The position numbers and the translations under genes are program-made. From NCBI RefSeq assembly GCF_003012055.1, contig NZ_JYGE01000005.1:1-64000 (forward strand): a stretch of 64,000 nt of DNA, written 5' to 3'. The stretch comes from Peptostreptococcus russellii. Lineage in GTDB: Bacteria > Bacillota > Clostridia > Peptostreptococcales > Peptostreptococcaceae. The notes below the pieces were generated by a model that worked only from the letters and a program-made list of their open reading frames with translations, ran no database searches and was not told where the DNA came from. Each line of letters starts with the position of its first letter. Position 1 is the first letter of the stretch. Shown here in pieces: positions 1 through 8,909 of this stretch.

Positions 1-358
<358 letters not shown>

Positions 359-360
359 AA

Positions 361-553
361 AAAATTTGTCTGCTCAGATAATTATCTCGAAATATCTGGC
401 TTGGTTTGTTTGTGGTTTAAACAAGTTTGCTTGTTTAAACAATGTTAATTTCAAATGCTTTATTTAAAAAGCTTTATTGAATTAACCTGCTGTTCAATTT
501 TCAAAGTTCATTGCTTCATATTTTAAATCATTTTAATGGGTAATCCCTTAAAA
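361..553 (-). promoter_or_regulatory. 16S rRNA leader / spacer with boxA-like motif and hairpin
   Basis: This is the 190-base spacer between the last tRNA and 16S on the minus strand. It holds a motif resembling the conserved pre-16S element of Firmicutes (complement of gttcaattttcaaag, 492-506) and a perfect 11-bp hairpin with a 4-base loop at 415-440 (arms gtttaaacaag/cttgtttaaac). I see no convincing separate promoter, so 16S is probably co-transcribed with the upstream tRNAs. An rRNA processing or antitermination role is inferred. Confidence 0.5.
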
Positions 554-630
554 TGGTGGACCATCAGGGACTCGAACCCCAGACCTACCGGTTATGAGCC
601 GGGCGCTCTAACCAACTGAGCTAATGGTCC
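554..630 (-). tRNA. tRNA with CAT anticodon (Met or Ile2)
   Basis: A 77-base cloverleaf with encoded CCA, anticodon loop CTCATAA and a 7-bp acceptor stem GGACCAT/ATGGTCC. The G1-C72 pair excludes initiator tRNA. The C4-G69 and C5-G68 pairs are the features TilS uses to recognise tRNA-Ile2, so elongator Met and Ile2 (lysidine-modified CAT) cannot be separated by eye. Confidence 0.93.
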
Positions 631-652
631 TAATTAATGTTATTAAATAAAA

Positions 653-729
653 TGGTCGAGGTGAAGGGACTCGAACCCCCGGCCCCATGGTCCCAAACCA
701 CGTGCGCTACCAAACTGCGCTACACCTCG
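653..729 (-). tRNA. tRNA-Pro (TGG)
   Basis: A 77-base cloverleaf with encoded CCA. The anticodon loop is TTTGGGA and the acceptor stem CGAGGTG/CACCTCG. It lies between the CAT tRNA and tRNA-Ser(GCT) in the tRNA array. Confidence 0.95.
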
Positions 730-735
730 TCCATA

Positions 736-828
736 TGGCGGAGAAGGAGGGATTCGAACCCTCGCACCGGTTAATTCCAGCCTAATCCCTTAGCAGGGGA
801 TCCTCTTGAGCCACTTGAGTACTTCTCC
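736..828 (-). tRNA. tRNA-Ser (GCT)
   Basis: A 93-base class II tRNA with a long variable arm, anticodon loop CTGCTAA, discriminator G73 typical of serine tRNAs, and encoded CCA. Confidence 0.95.
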
Positions 829-857
829 ACGATATATAAATTGTTTTTTTATCAAAA

Positions 858-946
<89 letters not shown>

Positions 947-950
947 GTAA

Positions 951-1023
951 TGATCCATCCGCGATTCGAACGCGGGACACCTTGATTAAAAGTCAAGTGC
1001 TCTACCTACTGAGCTAATGGACC
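951..1023 (-). tRNA. tRNA-Lys (TTT)
   Basis: A 73-base cloverleaf with anticodon loop CTTTTAA and acceptor stem GGTCCAT/ATGGATC including a G2-U71 wobble. CCA is not encoded (TTA follows A73), unlike the two serine tRNAs, so CCA must be added after transcription. Confidence 0.94.
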
Positions 1024-1044
1024 GTATTATATTAATTTTCCCTC

Positions 1045-1120
1045 TGGAGCTGGTGATAGGACTTGAACCTACAACCTGCTGATTACAAGTCAGCTGCTCT
1101 ACCAATTGAGCCACACCAGC
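1045..1120 (-). tRNA. tRNA-Thr (TGT)
   Basis: A 76-base cloverleaf with anticodon loop CTTGTAA, acceptor stem GCTGGTG/CACCAGC and encoded CCA. Confidence 0.95.
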
Positions 1121-1131
1121 ATGTTTATTAT

Positions 1132-1207
1132 TGGTGGGAGTAACAGGGCTCGAACCTGTGACCCCCTGCTTGTAAGGCAGATGCTCTCCCAGCTGAGCTA
1201 TACTCCC
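1132..1207 (-). tRNA. tRNA-Val (TAC)
   Basis: A 76-base cloverleaf with anticodon loop CTTACAA, acceptor stem GGGAGTA/TACTCCC and encoded CCA. Confidence 0.95.
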
Positions 1208-1218
1208 ACAATAAAAAG

Positions 1219-1290
1219 TGACTCCTAGGGGAATCGAACCCCTGTTACCGCCGTGAAAGGGCGGTGTCTTAACCGCTTGACCAAGGAGCC
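1219..1290 (-). tRNA. tRNA-Glu (TTC)
   Basis: A 72-base cloverleaf with anticodon loop CTTTCAC and acceptor stem GGCTCCT/AGGAGTC (G2-U71 wobble). No CCA is encoded. Confidence 0.94.
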
Positions 1291-1298
1291 AAGTAAAG

Positions 1299-1370
1299 CT
1301 CCAAGGGTGGGGCTCGAACCCACAGCCTACCGGTTAACAGCCGGTTGCTCCACCATTGAGCTACCTTGGA
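1299..1370 (-). tRNA. tRNA-Asn (GTT)
   Basis: A 72-base cloverleaf with anticodon loop CTGTTAA, acceptor stem TCCAAGG/CCTTGGA and discriminator G73. No CCA is encoded. It directly follows 5S rRNA. Confidence 0.94.
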
Positions 1371-1374
1371 ATAA

Positions 1375-1490
1375 CGTGGCTACGTCCTACTCTCCCAGGC
1401 AGTTTCCCACCAAGTACCTTTGGCGCTAGAGAGCTTAACTTCTGTGTTCGGTATGGGAACAGGTGTATCCTCTCTGCTATAATAACCACA
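1375..1490 (-). rRNA. 5S ribosomal RNA
   Basis: The complement reads as a complete 5S rRNA of about 116 bases beginning near TGTGGTTATTATAGCAGAGAG, with the conserved loop sequences (TCCCATACCGAACACAGAAG). It lies upstream of the tRNA array and of 16S. No 23S gene precedes it on this strand, so it is the first gene of the transcription unit rather than the end of a 16S-23S-5S operon. Confidence 0.96.
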
Positions 1491-1557
1491 TTACTTTTTT
1501 ACTTTACTTTGCTTGCTTTAAGTTTTTGTTTTGCCCTGTCTCTCAAGGACAAGTATT

Positions 1558-1586
1558 ATATTATCATAATAGTATTTAGGAGTCAA
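1558..1586 (-). promoter_or_regulatory. Promoter of the 5S-tRNA-16S unit
   Basis: On the minus strand TTGACT (1581-1586) and TAATAT (1558-1563) are separated by exactly 17 bases, about 70 bases upstream of 5S. This near-consensus sigma-A promoter is the only good candidate upstream of the stable-RNA genes. Confidence 0.7.
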
Positions 1587-1599
1587 CACTTTTTATAAA

Positions 1600-2240
1600 G
1601 TTTTTTTATTTTTTTTGTTTTTTTTCTAAAATACGAACTTCAATCCTTAATTTCACTTTATCCATACACTTATTAGCGAATATTTTGCTATATATTCACT
1701 TTTTTGTACTTATAACGCTTTATGAACGAACTATATTAAATGTGATATTTTTTTATATTTTTTTCTAAAACATGTCTTTTTCATGCAATTACTTCGTTTT
1801 TTATACATTATTCAGCTTATTTTTTGATAAATTATTTTTGATAATATGAATATTAGCGAGTTTTTACATAAAAGAAATCCATCTATTCTATAAATACAAG
1901 ACTGATTTTCATATAGAGTATAAAACTCCATCTCTCATTCTCATGGATCTAACTCTATTTCTTAATAGATTTAACTTTATAATCTACTAACTTATCTTTA
2001 AATGTTCTCTTTACTTCTCTACTATCTTACTTCTCTATTAACTATTATAGTAAATAACTCTTCACTTGTAAAATCCTATTTCATTTACCCAGCATTATAA
2101 CTCATAGTATGCCCTTGTATCTATCTTTAATTAAATAGTCACTTCCTAATAAATTATCTATTATTAAATGGCAAAGCTTCTATATATGTTTTTTAAAAAT
2201 ATATTTAAAAAGCACCTGATGAAAATAATCCTTCAAATCA
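1600..2240. other. Gene-free AT-rich spacer
   Basis: I see no convincing gene, tRNA, terminator or operator here. Composition is strongly T-biased on the plus strand, with no ribosome binding site followed by a plausible reading frame. Confidence 0.5.
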
Positions 2241-2296
2241 AATGCTCTTTATTAATCTTATATCTACTTGCTCTTTATATCTTGATTTCTTTGTAA

Positions 2297-2489
2297 CTTA
2301 TATACTTATTATATATCTTATTCCTTATACACTCATTCTCTATATAACTATTCTCTATATAACTATTCTCTATATAACTATTCTCTATATATTTACTCTA
2401 TATATTTACTCTATATATTTCTACTCTATATATCTTCATAGCTTATATACTTACTATATATCTTATTCCTTATACGCTCATTCTCTATT
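2297..2489. repeat. Low-complexity tandem and direct repeats
   Basis: Three perfect tandem copies of the 15-mer tatataactattctc occupy 2341-2385. They are followed by two 13-base variants (2386-2411) and one 15-base variant (2412-2426). An imperfect direct repeat of about 47 bases flanks them (about 2297-2342 and 2442-2489). An open frame through the repeats exists (2242-2670) but encodes only Ile/Leu/Tyr repeats and is not considered a gene. Confidence 0.75.
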
Positions 2490-2702
2490 TGCTATTTTTT
2501 ATATAACTACTCTTTATATACACATTCTTTACATAATTATTCTTTATAGAGCTACTACTTGTTCTATATGTATTCCTTCTCTTATACAACTAGCCTATAT
2601 ATACTTCTATAATGTAATTCTTATAGAAGAGTCTGATTCTCTTTATATATACTTACTATTCTTTCTATAGAGCTCCCTTTAAAGTATATTTCTTCTCTTT
2701 AC

Positions 2703-3662
2703 TTACTCTAAACTCTGAGAAAGTTTAACTAATTCATCATTTCTGTACTTTGAATACTTTCCATTGATACCAATAAACATATCTCCAGTATCTACATCTA
2801 TTAGATAAGAGTTGTACAGTATTCCCTTACTTCCCTGTATATCTACATACTTAAGATTTTCCCCTGAAGTTTCATAAGCAGTCTCTTCAGATGCAAGCCT
2901 TTCATTTATAGTTATCATATCCTTACCTTTGCTTTGATATACCGTAGCATATTCCTTGCTGATTTTACCAGTCTTTTTATCCTTCATTACTTCAATTTTA
3001 TCTATCTTAAATCCTCTTAAAACTTTTGGTTTGAAAGCCAGTACTTTTTCTGCCTCTTCTACTGTCTTATAATTTACATATTCTACTGTATCTTTTTCTT
3101 CTTCTCTATAGTTACCTTCTCCATCTATAGGTAGAGAAGTTATCTTTTCTCCATTTTCATCATATAAAGTTTTCATTGCACCATTTAATTTCTTTACTTG
3201 ATTTCCGTCCTTATCAAATACCTTACCATCAAGTTCCTTTGGAAGTGTCATCTCTATCTCAGAAGGATCAACATCACAAGTTTCTTCTAATATTGTCAAT
3301 CTACCAGACTTATATTCCTTTGTTACTGTAAAAAAGTCCTTACCTATTGTTAGTGAAGAGCCTAAACCAACAACTAATACTAATGCTGCTACTGAAGCTG
3401 CCCAATATTTTTTCTTTTTAACTTTCTTTTTAGAATCCTTTCTAGATAAAAAATGTATTTTTTTGTCCTGATCTTTTCTATTAAGTTCATTATTTTTCAT
3501 TGTTTCTTCCTCATTTTCTTGATTTTTAATATTTTCTTTTACTCTTGCCTTTATTCTAGCCTTTGTTTCTTCATCTGGAGTAAACTCATCTTCAATAGTT
3601 GATTTTATAAAGTTTTCTAACTCCTGATCAAATAACTGGTCTATTTTATTTTTTTTATCCAT
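2703..3662 (-). CDS. Membrane anti-sigma factor-like protein
   Basis: A 319-residue protein with a charged cytoplasmic N-terminus (about 1-85, Lys/Glu-rich), one transmembrane helix near 87-108 and a large outer domain. The C-terminal part (VEEAEKVLAFKP onward) resembles the DUF4367 domain often found on extracytoplasmic anti-sigma proteins. It starts 3 bases after the ECF sigma gene stop, so the two are translationally coupled. By family logic the N-terminus would hold the sigma factor at the membrane and the outer domain would sense envelope state. The signal is unknown. A classic zinc anti-sigma His/Cys motif is not obvious. Confidence 0.75.
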   Translation of the reverse strand: MDKKNKIDQLFDQELENFIKSTIEDEFTPDEETKARIKARVKENIKNQENEEETMKNNELNRKDQDKKIHFLSRKDSKKKVKKKKYWAASVAALVLVVGLGSSLTIGKDFFTVTKEYKSGRLTILEETCDVDPSEIEMTLPKELDGKVFDKDGNQVKKLNGAMKTLYDENGEKITSLPIDGEGNYREEEKDTVEYVNYKTVEEAEKVLAFKPKVLRGFKIDKIEVMKDKKTGKISKEYATVYQSKGKDMITINERLASEETAYETSGENLKYVDIQGSKGILYNSYLIDVDTGDMFIGINGKYSKYRNDELVKLSQSLE

Positions 3663-3665
3663 TTT

Positions 3666-4151
3666 TTAACCCTCCAGTTCTTTTTGTAATTTTTTTATAC
3701 TTCTAAATAAAACTACTCCTACATTCGAGCTTGATATCTCCATTAGCTCTGCAATATCTGTATTTTTTAGCCCTGCTCCATACTTGTAACTCACGACTCT
3801 TCTTTCATTTTCATTTAATTTATTTATTGCATCTATGAGTTTCTTATTTTTAAACTTATTCTCAAGAGCTAATTCTGGTGTCTCCGCTTCATCTTTTAAC
3901 TCTGCTATACTATCTATGGCGACAGTTTTTATCTTCTTTTTTCTATAAAATGAAGCGAGTTCATTTCTAGCTATTGTGAAAATCCAAGTATCCAAACTAG
4001 CCTTATCTGAAGAATACTTTTCTATATTTTTATATACTTTTTCAAATACTTCAACTGTTATATCCTCAGAATCCATATCATTCATTGTTTTCATCTTTAT
4101 AAATCTATATACCCTAGGGAAATACTGATCATAAATTTCATCAAAGCCCAT
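3666..4151 (-). CDS. ECF-type RNA polymerase sigma factor
   Basis: A 161-residue sigma-70 family protein. Region 2 spans roughly 5-75 (YFPRVYRFIKMKT; SEDITVEVFEKVY; LDTWIFTIARNEL) and region 4 roughly 105-158 (LNENERRVVSYKYGAGLKNTDIAEL followed by a helix-turn-helix). Region 3 is absent, as expected for ECF sigma factors. RBS AGGTG precedes the ATG. It is first in a two-gene operon with its probable anti-sigma factor. A perfect 16-base palindrome lies about 30 bases upstream. Target genes are not evident. Confidence 0.9.
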   Translation of the reverse strand: MGFDEIYDQYFPRVYRFIKMKTMNDMDSEDITVEVFEKVYKNIEKYSSDKASLDTWIFTIARNELASFYRKKKIKTVAIDSIAELKDEAETPELALENKFKNKKLIDAINKLNENERRVVSYKYGAGLKNTDIAELMEISSSNVGVVLFRSIKKLQKELEG

Positions 4152-4177
4152 AATTCACCTCCATATATCTTTTGTAT

Positions 4178-4193
4178 TTAATAGTACTATTAA
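4178..4193. promoter_or_regulatory. 16-base palindrome upstream of ECF sigma gene
   Basis: ttaatagtactattaa is a perfect palindrome 27-42 bases upstream of the sigma gene start. It could be an operator or chance in AT-rich DNA. The remaining spacer to the tkt terminator (4194-4480) shows nothing else I can support. Confidence 0.35.
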
Positions 4194-4484
4194 TAGCTTC
4201 TCACATATATATACGTATATTTTCCTATTTCATTAACAGATTTTCTATTTTTTTATAATATATTTTTATAGATCAATAAAAATCATTCGACATAATAGTA
4301 TTATATCCATTAAAGAGTATGGATGTTTTATAATTACAATACTTTCTATAAAAACTTCATATTAGCTTTTATAGCAACTTTCTTAATAACTTTTTTATTA
4401 GCTTTTCATATTAATAAGAAATATACTTTTATACTAGAATAAACAATATGGCCTAGTAAATTTATTGACTATATTTAAATAAAA

Positions 4485-4512
4485 AAAGAGATACTGTAAA
4501 CAGTACCTCTTT
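4485..4512 (-). terminator. Terminator of transketolase gene
   Basis: The minus-strand RNA forms a 12-bp stem (AAAGAGGTACTG/CAGTATCTCTTT, with one G-U pair) followed by a run of U. It sits 30 bases past the tkt stop. Confidence 0.85.
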
Positions 4513-4542
4513 GCTTTAAATATCTATTCTTTTATTTTTTAA

Positions 4543-6534
4543 CTACTTTAATACTCTCTTTGCAGTTTCTAAAACATTTTCTACAGTGAAACCAAAATGC
4601 TTGAATAGTTCTCCAGCTGGAGCAGATGCACCAAATGAAGTCATTCCTACTACTTCTCCGTCAAGTCCTATATACTTGAACCAAGGCATAGTTGCTCCTG
4701 CTTCTATAGCTACTCTTGCTCTTACAGAAGAAGGTAATACAGTTTCCTTGTATGCAGCATCCTGAGCATCAAATATGCTCATACATGGTACAGATACTAC
4801 TCTTACTGACTTTCCTGCCTTTTCTAATTCTGCCTTAGCATTTACAGCTAGTTCTACTTCTGAACCTGATGCCATAAGTATTAGATCTATATTATTCTTA
4901 TTAGAAGCTTCTTCAAGTATATATCCACCCTTGAATGCATCCTGAGAAGATCCCTCTAACTGTGGTAGGTTCTGTCTAGTAAGAACTATTGCAGTTGGAG
5001 TTGCTTCAGACTTCATAGCACTTGCCCAAGCTACAGCAGTTTCAGTATAGTCTGCTGGTCTAAATACATTTAAGTTAGGTATAGATCTAAGCATTGAAAG
5101 CTGTTCTACTGGTTCATGAGTAGGACCATCTTCACCAACACCTATACTATCATGAGTAAGTACATAAGCAACTGGTAGACCCATAAGTGCTGCTAGTCTT
5201 ATCATTGGTTTCATAAAATCACTGAATACGAAGAATGTTGCACAGAATGGCTTTAATCCTCCATGTAAGTATATACCATTAGTAATAGCAGTCATAGCCA
5301 TTTCTCTAACACCAAAGTGAATATTTCTTCCTGATCTATCGTCTACAGAGAAGAATCCTTCACCCTTCATTTCAGTCTTGTTAGATGGTGCCAAGTCAGC
5401 AGATCCACCTACCATATTTGGACAAATATCCTTTAATTTATTTATTAGATCTCCAGATACTGCTCTTGTAGCCATTGCCTTGTCTTCATGAGCCCAGTAT
5501 TCCTTTGAATCCATTATTTTACTTTCATCAAACTCACCAAAGAATAGATCCCATTTCTTCTTTTCTTCTGGGAACTTATTTGCATATTCTGCAAACATCT
5601 TATTCCATTCTTCTTCCTTCTTAGCATTTTCTTCTGCTATAGAATTATAGTGATCATATATATCTTCTTCAACTTCGAAAGCAGTTTCACTTTCCCAGCC
5701 TAAAGATTTTCTTAATTCTTTTATATTTTCTTCACCTAGAGGTTCACCGTGAGCTGAAGCCTTACCAACCTTAGCTGGACAACCATAACCTATCTGAGTC
5801 TTGCATATTATGATAGATGGTCTTTCATGATCAGCCTTAGCAGCTTCTATTGCCTTAGAAATTGCTTCTAAATCATTTCCATCTTCTACAGTCTGTACCT
5901 GGAATCCAAAAGCATCAAATCTCTTTGCTACATCTTCTGTGAAAGCTGCTTCAGTATCTCCTTCTATAGTAATATTATTTGAATCATAAAGTACAACTAA
6001 CTTGTCTAACTTTAATGTTCCTGCTAAAGAAAGTGCTTCATAAGAAATACCTTCCATTAGACAACCATCACCAGTTAAAGCATAAGTATAGTGATCAACT
6101 ACAGGATATCCTTCCTTGTTAAACTCGCTAGCTAGATGAGCTTCTGCCATTGCTATACCTACTGCAGTAGATACACCTGCTCCTAGTGGTCCAGTTGTAG
6201 ATTCTACACCTATTGTGTGCTTGTACTCAGGATGTCCTGGAGTAAGCGAACCAAACTGTCTAAAGCTTTTTAGTTCATCTATTGTCATTCCCTCATATCC
6301 AAACATATGAAGTAATGAGTACAATAATGCAGATCCGTGACCTGCAGATAATATAAATCTATCTCTATTTTCCCAGTTTGGGTTCTTTGGATTGTGGTTC
6401 ATATGGTTTGCCCATAGTTCATATGCAGCTGGTGCAGCACCTAAAGGTAGTCCAGGGTGTCCTGAATTTGCCTTTTGTATCTGATCAGCAGATAAAATTC
6501 TCAAAGCATTTACAGCCTTTTGATTGATGTTCAT
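4543..6534 (-). CDS. tkt: Transketolase
   Basis: A 663-residue full-length transketolase. It transfers two-carbon ketol units in the non-oxidative pentose phosphate pathway using thiamine diphosphate. Visible signatures are the N-terminal substrate-binding segment ([12 protein letters not shown]), the ThDP motif GDGCLMEG...DSNN near residues 154-190, the pyrimidine-domain motif [19 protein letters not shown] near 460-480, and a C-terminal domain ending at 663. The start is supported by AGGAGGAATTTTTAATG. It is monocistronic with its own terminator. An upstream spacer of about 350 bases (6535-6880) shows no riboswitch that I can recognise. Confidence 0.97.
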   Translation of the reverse strand: MNINQKAVNALRILSADQIQKANSGHPGLPLGAAPAAYELWANHMNHNPKNPNWENRDRFILSAGHGSALLYSLLHMFGYEGMTIDELKSFRQFGSLTPGHPEYKHTIGVESTTGPLGAGVSTAVGIAMAEAHLASEFNKEGYPVVDHYTYALTGDGCLMEGISYEALSLAGTLKLDKLVVLYDSNNITIEGDTEAAFTEDVAKRFDAFGFQVQTVEDGNDLEAISKAIEAAKADHERPSIIICKTQIGYGCPAKVGKASAHGEPLGEENIKELRKSLGWESETAFEVEEDIYDHYNSIAEENAKKEEEWNKMFAEYANKFPEEKKKWDLFFGEFDESKIMDSKEYWAHEDKAMATRAVSGDLINKLKDICPNMVGGSADLAPSNKTEMKGEGFFSVDDRSGRNIHFGVREMAMTAITNGIYLHGGLKPFCATFFVFSDFMKPMIRLAALMGLPVAYVLTHDSIGVGEDGPTHEPVEQLSMLRSIPNLNVFRPADYTETAVAWASAMKSEATPTAIVLTRQNLPQLEGSSQDAFKGGYILEEASNKNNIDLILMASGSEVELAVNAKAELEKAGKSVRVVSVPCMSIFDAQDAAYKETVLPSSVRARVAIEAGATMPWFKYIGLDGEVVGMTSFGASAPAGELFKHFGFTVENVLETAKRVLK

Positions 6535-6859
6535 TAAAAATTCCTCCTAATAATATAACTTGCTCTAGTATTAGATTTTCCAACATTAATATTGAATTAC
6601 CTTCATCAGCATATTATGAAAATTATTTGCATTTTCAAAGATTGCTGGAATATCACCATTTATATGATACTACATTTTTCACTTTTCTGAAACAAGTATT
6701 TCAATTTATTCCCTTTTTTATGACATTTTCACCCTATTACTAACTTTTTTTATTATTTATTACATATATTAACATTATTTCCTATTTTTTTATAAAATAT
6801 ATATCTTATTCTTTTCATAAAAATAACAATATAATACTTTCTTTTTCATGTTAAAATAG

Positions 6860-6943
6860 TATAATGTAGTAATTAATAGAAATTAAGAAAGGAGGAAGAC
6901 CTCTTCCATCCAGAAAATTTCTGGGGAACGGTTAAATTTCAAT
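6860..6943 (+). promoter_or_regulatory. Structured 5' leader of small membrane-protein gene
   Basis: A TATAAT -10 element lies at 6860-6865; the -35 is weak. The leader contains a strong Shine-Dalgarno-like AAAGGAGG (6888-6895) with no start codon at usable distance. GGAGGAA can pair with downstream TTCC-ATCC, and a second 6-bp hairpin (CCAGAA/TTCTGG) lies at 6910-6924. A weaker GGGGAA (6923-6928) is nearer the ATG at 6944. A role in translation control is inferred. Confidence 0.4.
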
Positions 6944-7144
6944 ATGAGCAAAGAAGAAAAGAAAGTTTCAACAAAGAAAAACCATTGGGTTTTAAAGTTT
7001 TTAGTTTTTTCCCTAGTTTTACTCGTAATTGCAATCTTTGGCGGAAAATCAAACTCTACTCTACCTAATATCATTGGAGGAATTTATGTAGTAGCAGGAA
7101 TAGCTTGGTTTTACAAAAATACAAAACCGCTTAAAGAAGCTTAA
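6944..7144 (+). CDS. Small membrane protein, unknown function
   Basis: A 66-residue protein with a lysine-rich N-terminus (MSKEEKKVSTKKNHW), two hydrophobic segments (about 16-34 and 42-57) and a short charged tail; topology would be a two-helix hairpin. I do not recognise a family. It is a real transcription unit, because a strong terminator follows the stop by about 15 bases and a -10 element precedes it. The minus-strand frame over the same region is a shadow. Confidence 0.65.
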   Translation: MSKEEKKVSTKKNHWVLKFLVFSLVLLVIAIFGGKSNSTLPNIIGGIYVVAGIAWFYKNTKPLKEA

Positions 7145-7159
7145 AAATAATATTAATAA

Positions 7160-7205
7160 AGCTTAAAAAGAGCTCTGCATATGCAGGGCTCTTTTTAAGC
7201 TTTTT
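7160..7205 (+). terminator. Intrinsic terminator
   Basis: A long stem (AGCTTAAAAAGAGC.CTGCAT / ATGCAG.GCTCTTTTTAAGCT) followed by T5. It ends the small membrane-protein gene. Confidence 0.9.
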
Positions 7206-7364
7206 ATATCTGTAGATTATCTTTTCAATTATTTCTAATATTATATTTTATTCTAGCCTTTATTTTATCTTCTATTATTACTTTCACTAGCAAAAACTCT
7301 TTTTTATTATGATATTTTATATATCTAAACTCATCAATAAAAAATAATAATAAACTACTACTTT

Positions 7365-7862
7365 TTAATAATAGTCCTTCATCAAGGACACATAGCTAAG
7401 TGCATTTTCTTTTATTCCATTAATTTCTTCTTGAGTCAACTTTCTAACTGCCTTGGCAGGAGATCCTATAATCATACTTCCTGATTCAAACTTTTTATTT
7501 CCAGTTATCAAAGCTCCTGCTCCTATAATACAATTGTCAGCTATTACAGCATCATCCAATATTATAGCTCCCATTCCAACCAAAACATTATTACCTATAG
7601 TCGCACCGTGAACAATAGCCCCGTGTCCAATTGATACATATTCACCTATCTCCGTATTTGAGTATCCATGTAAAATAGCACCATCTTGAACATTACTAGC
7701 CTTTCCTATTTTTATAAATCTTCCTTCATCTCCTCTTAAAGAAGCGCTTGGCCATACACTTACCTCTTCATCCAACTCTACATAGCCTATTACACTAGAT
7801 GCAATATCAACATAACTTGATTTTGCTATTTTAGGTCTTTTATCCTTATAATTTCTAATCAT
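7365..7862 (-). CDS. Gamma-carbonic anhydrase family protein
   Basis: A 165-residue left-handed beta-helix protein built of hexapeptide repeats (for example SNVQDGAILHGY, NNVLVGMGAIILD, NCIIGAGALITG), with the C-terminal helix typical of the YrdA/PaaY/gamma-CA group. Zinc-ligand histidines appear in ILHGY, IGHGAIVHG. The family includes active carbonic anhydrases and proteins with acyl-carrier or unknown roles, so enzymatic activity is not certain. RBS GGAGGAAAAAATG supports the start. It stands alone; about 100 bases separate it from the cbiO stop. Confidence 0.88.
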   Translation of the reverse strand: MIRNYKDKRPKIAKSSYVDIASSVIGYVELDEEVSVWPSASLRGDEGRFIKIGKASNVQDGAILHGYSNTEIGEYVSIGHGAIVHGATIGNNVLVGMGAIILDDAVIADNCIIGAGALITGNKKFESGSMIIGSPAKAVRKLTQEEINGIKENALSYVSLMKDYY

Positions 7863-7970
7863 TTTTTCCTCCTACTTTTATAATGTTCTATATTTTATTT
7901 TTTAACTTCTATCTTATCTATCACTTCAATATTATCAAAATTTATAGCTTATAAAATTAATTAATCTTAG

Positions 7971-8777
7971 CTACAATATTTCTTCTATGGTCTTTGGTAA
8001 AGGATTCATATTCAATTTCTTTCCAACAGAATACAATATCGGCATATCTATACTATACTTTGATAGCATTTCTTCTTTCTCAAAGAAGTCTTCTGTATTA
8101 CAATCTATTATAATCTTACCCCTATCCATCAATATTACTCTTTGTGACCATCTCCATACAAAATTTATATCATGAGTTGATACAAGCAAGGCTATATTTT
8201 TATCAGACAAGTTGTTTAAACTTTCTTCTAGCTCTCTAGAACTTTTCATATCTAAGCTTGCCATAGGTTCATCAAATAGTATTATCTCTGGATTCATAGA
8301 AAGTATAGATGCAATTGTTACTTTTTTTTGCTCCCCACCAGATAAATATTGAGTTGCCCTATCTCTATAATCTAGTATTCCAAGTGTTTCCATTGATTTT
8401 TCTACCCTATTTTTTACCTCATCTAAGGAAAGATCCAAGTTCATAGGACCAAAACTGATTTCTTCATAAACATTAGAGGCTATTATTTGATCATTGGGAT
8501 TTTGAAATACAATCCCCACAACTTCTCTTAACTTATTTATTTCAGAGCGTTTATTAGAAAGTTTTTTATTTTTTAGATAGATATTGCCAGAGCTAATCTT
8601 ATTTATCATATTAGATACAAGAAATAAACTACTCTTTCCTGATCCATTTTCCCCTATTATAGCTACTTTTTCACCGCTATATAAGCTTAAAGATATATCA
8701 TCTATGGCCATCTTTTTTTTATCATAAGTAAATTTTACATTTTCTAGCCTTAAAATTTCTTCCCTGACTTCTTTCAT
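7971..8777 (-). CDS. cbiO: Cobalt ECF transporter ATPase CbiO
   Basis: A 268-residue ABC ATPase with Walker A GENGSGKSS (about 42-50), Q-loop VFQNPNDQ, signature LSGGEQKKV, Walker B ILFDEP and H-loop STHD. This spacing and the QNPNDQ Q-loop are typical of energy-coupling-factor ATPases. It lies 132 bases downstream of cbiQ, and an intrinsic terminator fills the gap, so it may be expressed by read-through or from its own promoter. It powers cobalt uptake with CbiM, CbiN and CbiQ at the membrane. Confidence 0.92.
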   Translation of the reverse strand: MKEVREEILRLENVKFTYDKKKMAIDDISLSLYSGEKVAIIGENGSGKSSLFLVSNMINKISSGNIYLKNKKLSNKRSEINKLREVVGIVFQNPNDQIIASNVYEEISFGPMNLDLSLDEVKNRVEKSMETLGILDYRDRATQYLSGGEQKKVTIASILSMNPEIILFDEPMASLDMKSSRELEESLNNLSDKNIALLVSTHDINFVWRWSQRVILMDRGKIIIDCNTEDFFEKEEMLSKYSIDMPILYSVGKKLNMNPLPKTIEEIL

Positions 8778-8848
8778 ATCTATCCACCTCCATATTTATA
8801 CACTTTATATTTTACTATATATTAGCCATCTTTTGTAAAGTAAAACAA

Positions 8849-8881
8849 AAAACAATAGCCATGATTATGACTATTGTTTTT
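8849..8881 (-). terminator. Terminator-like hairpin between cbiQ and cbiO
   Basis: The stem AAACAATAG.CAT/ATG.CTATTGTTT with a short loop is followed on the minus strand by TTTTTT. It lies directly after the cbiQ stop and about 75 bases upstream of cbiO. Confidence 0.75.
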
Positions 8882-8909
8882 CTTCAATATTATTTATTAA
8901 GCTATTTTT

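Noticed and set aside
1356-1598. Plus-strand open frame over 5S rRNA
   Set aside because: It lies across 5S and its promoter; shadow.
2242-2670. 142-residue Ile/Leu/Tyr-rich frame
   Set aside because: It is created by tandem repeats of AT-rich units, has no RBS and no protein-like composition.
6883-7074. Minus-strand 63-residue frame
   Set aside because: It overlaps the supported plus-strand small membrane gene, runs against its promoter and has no RBS.
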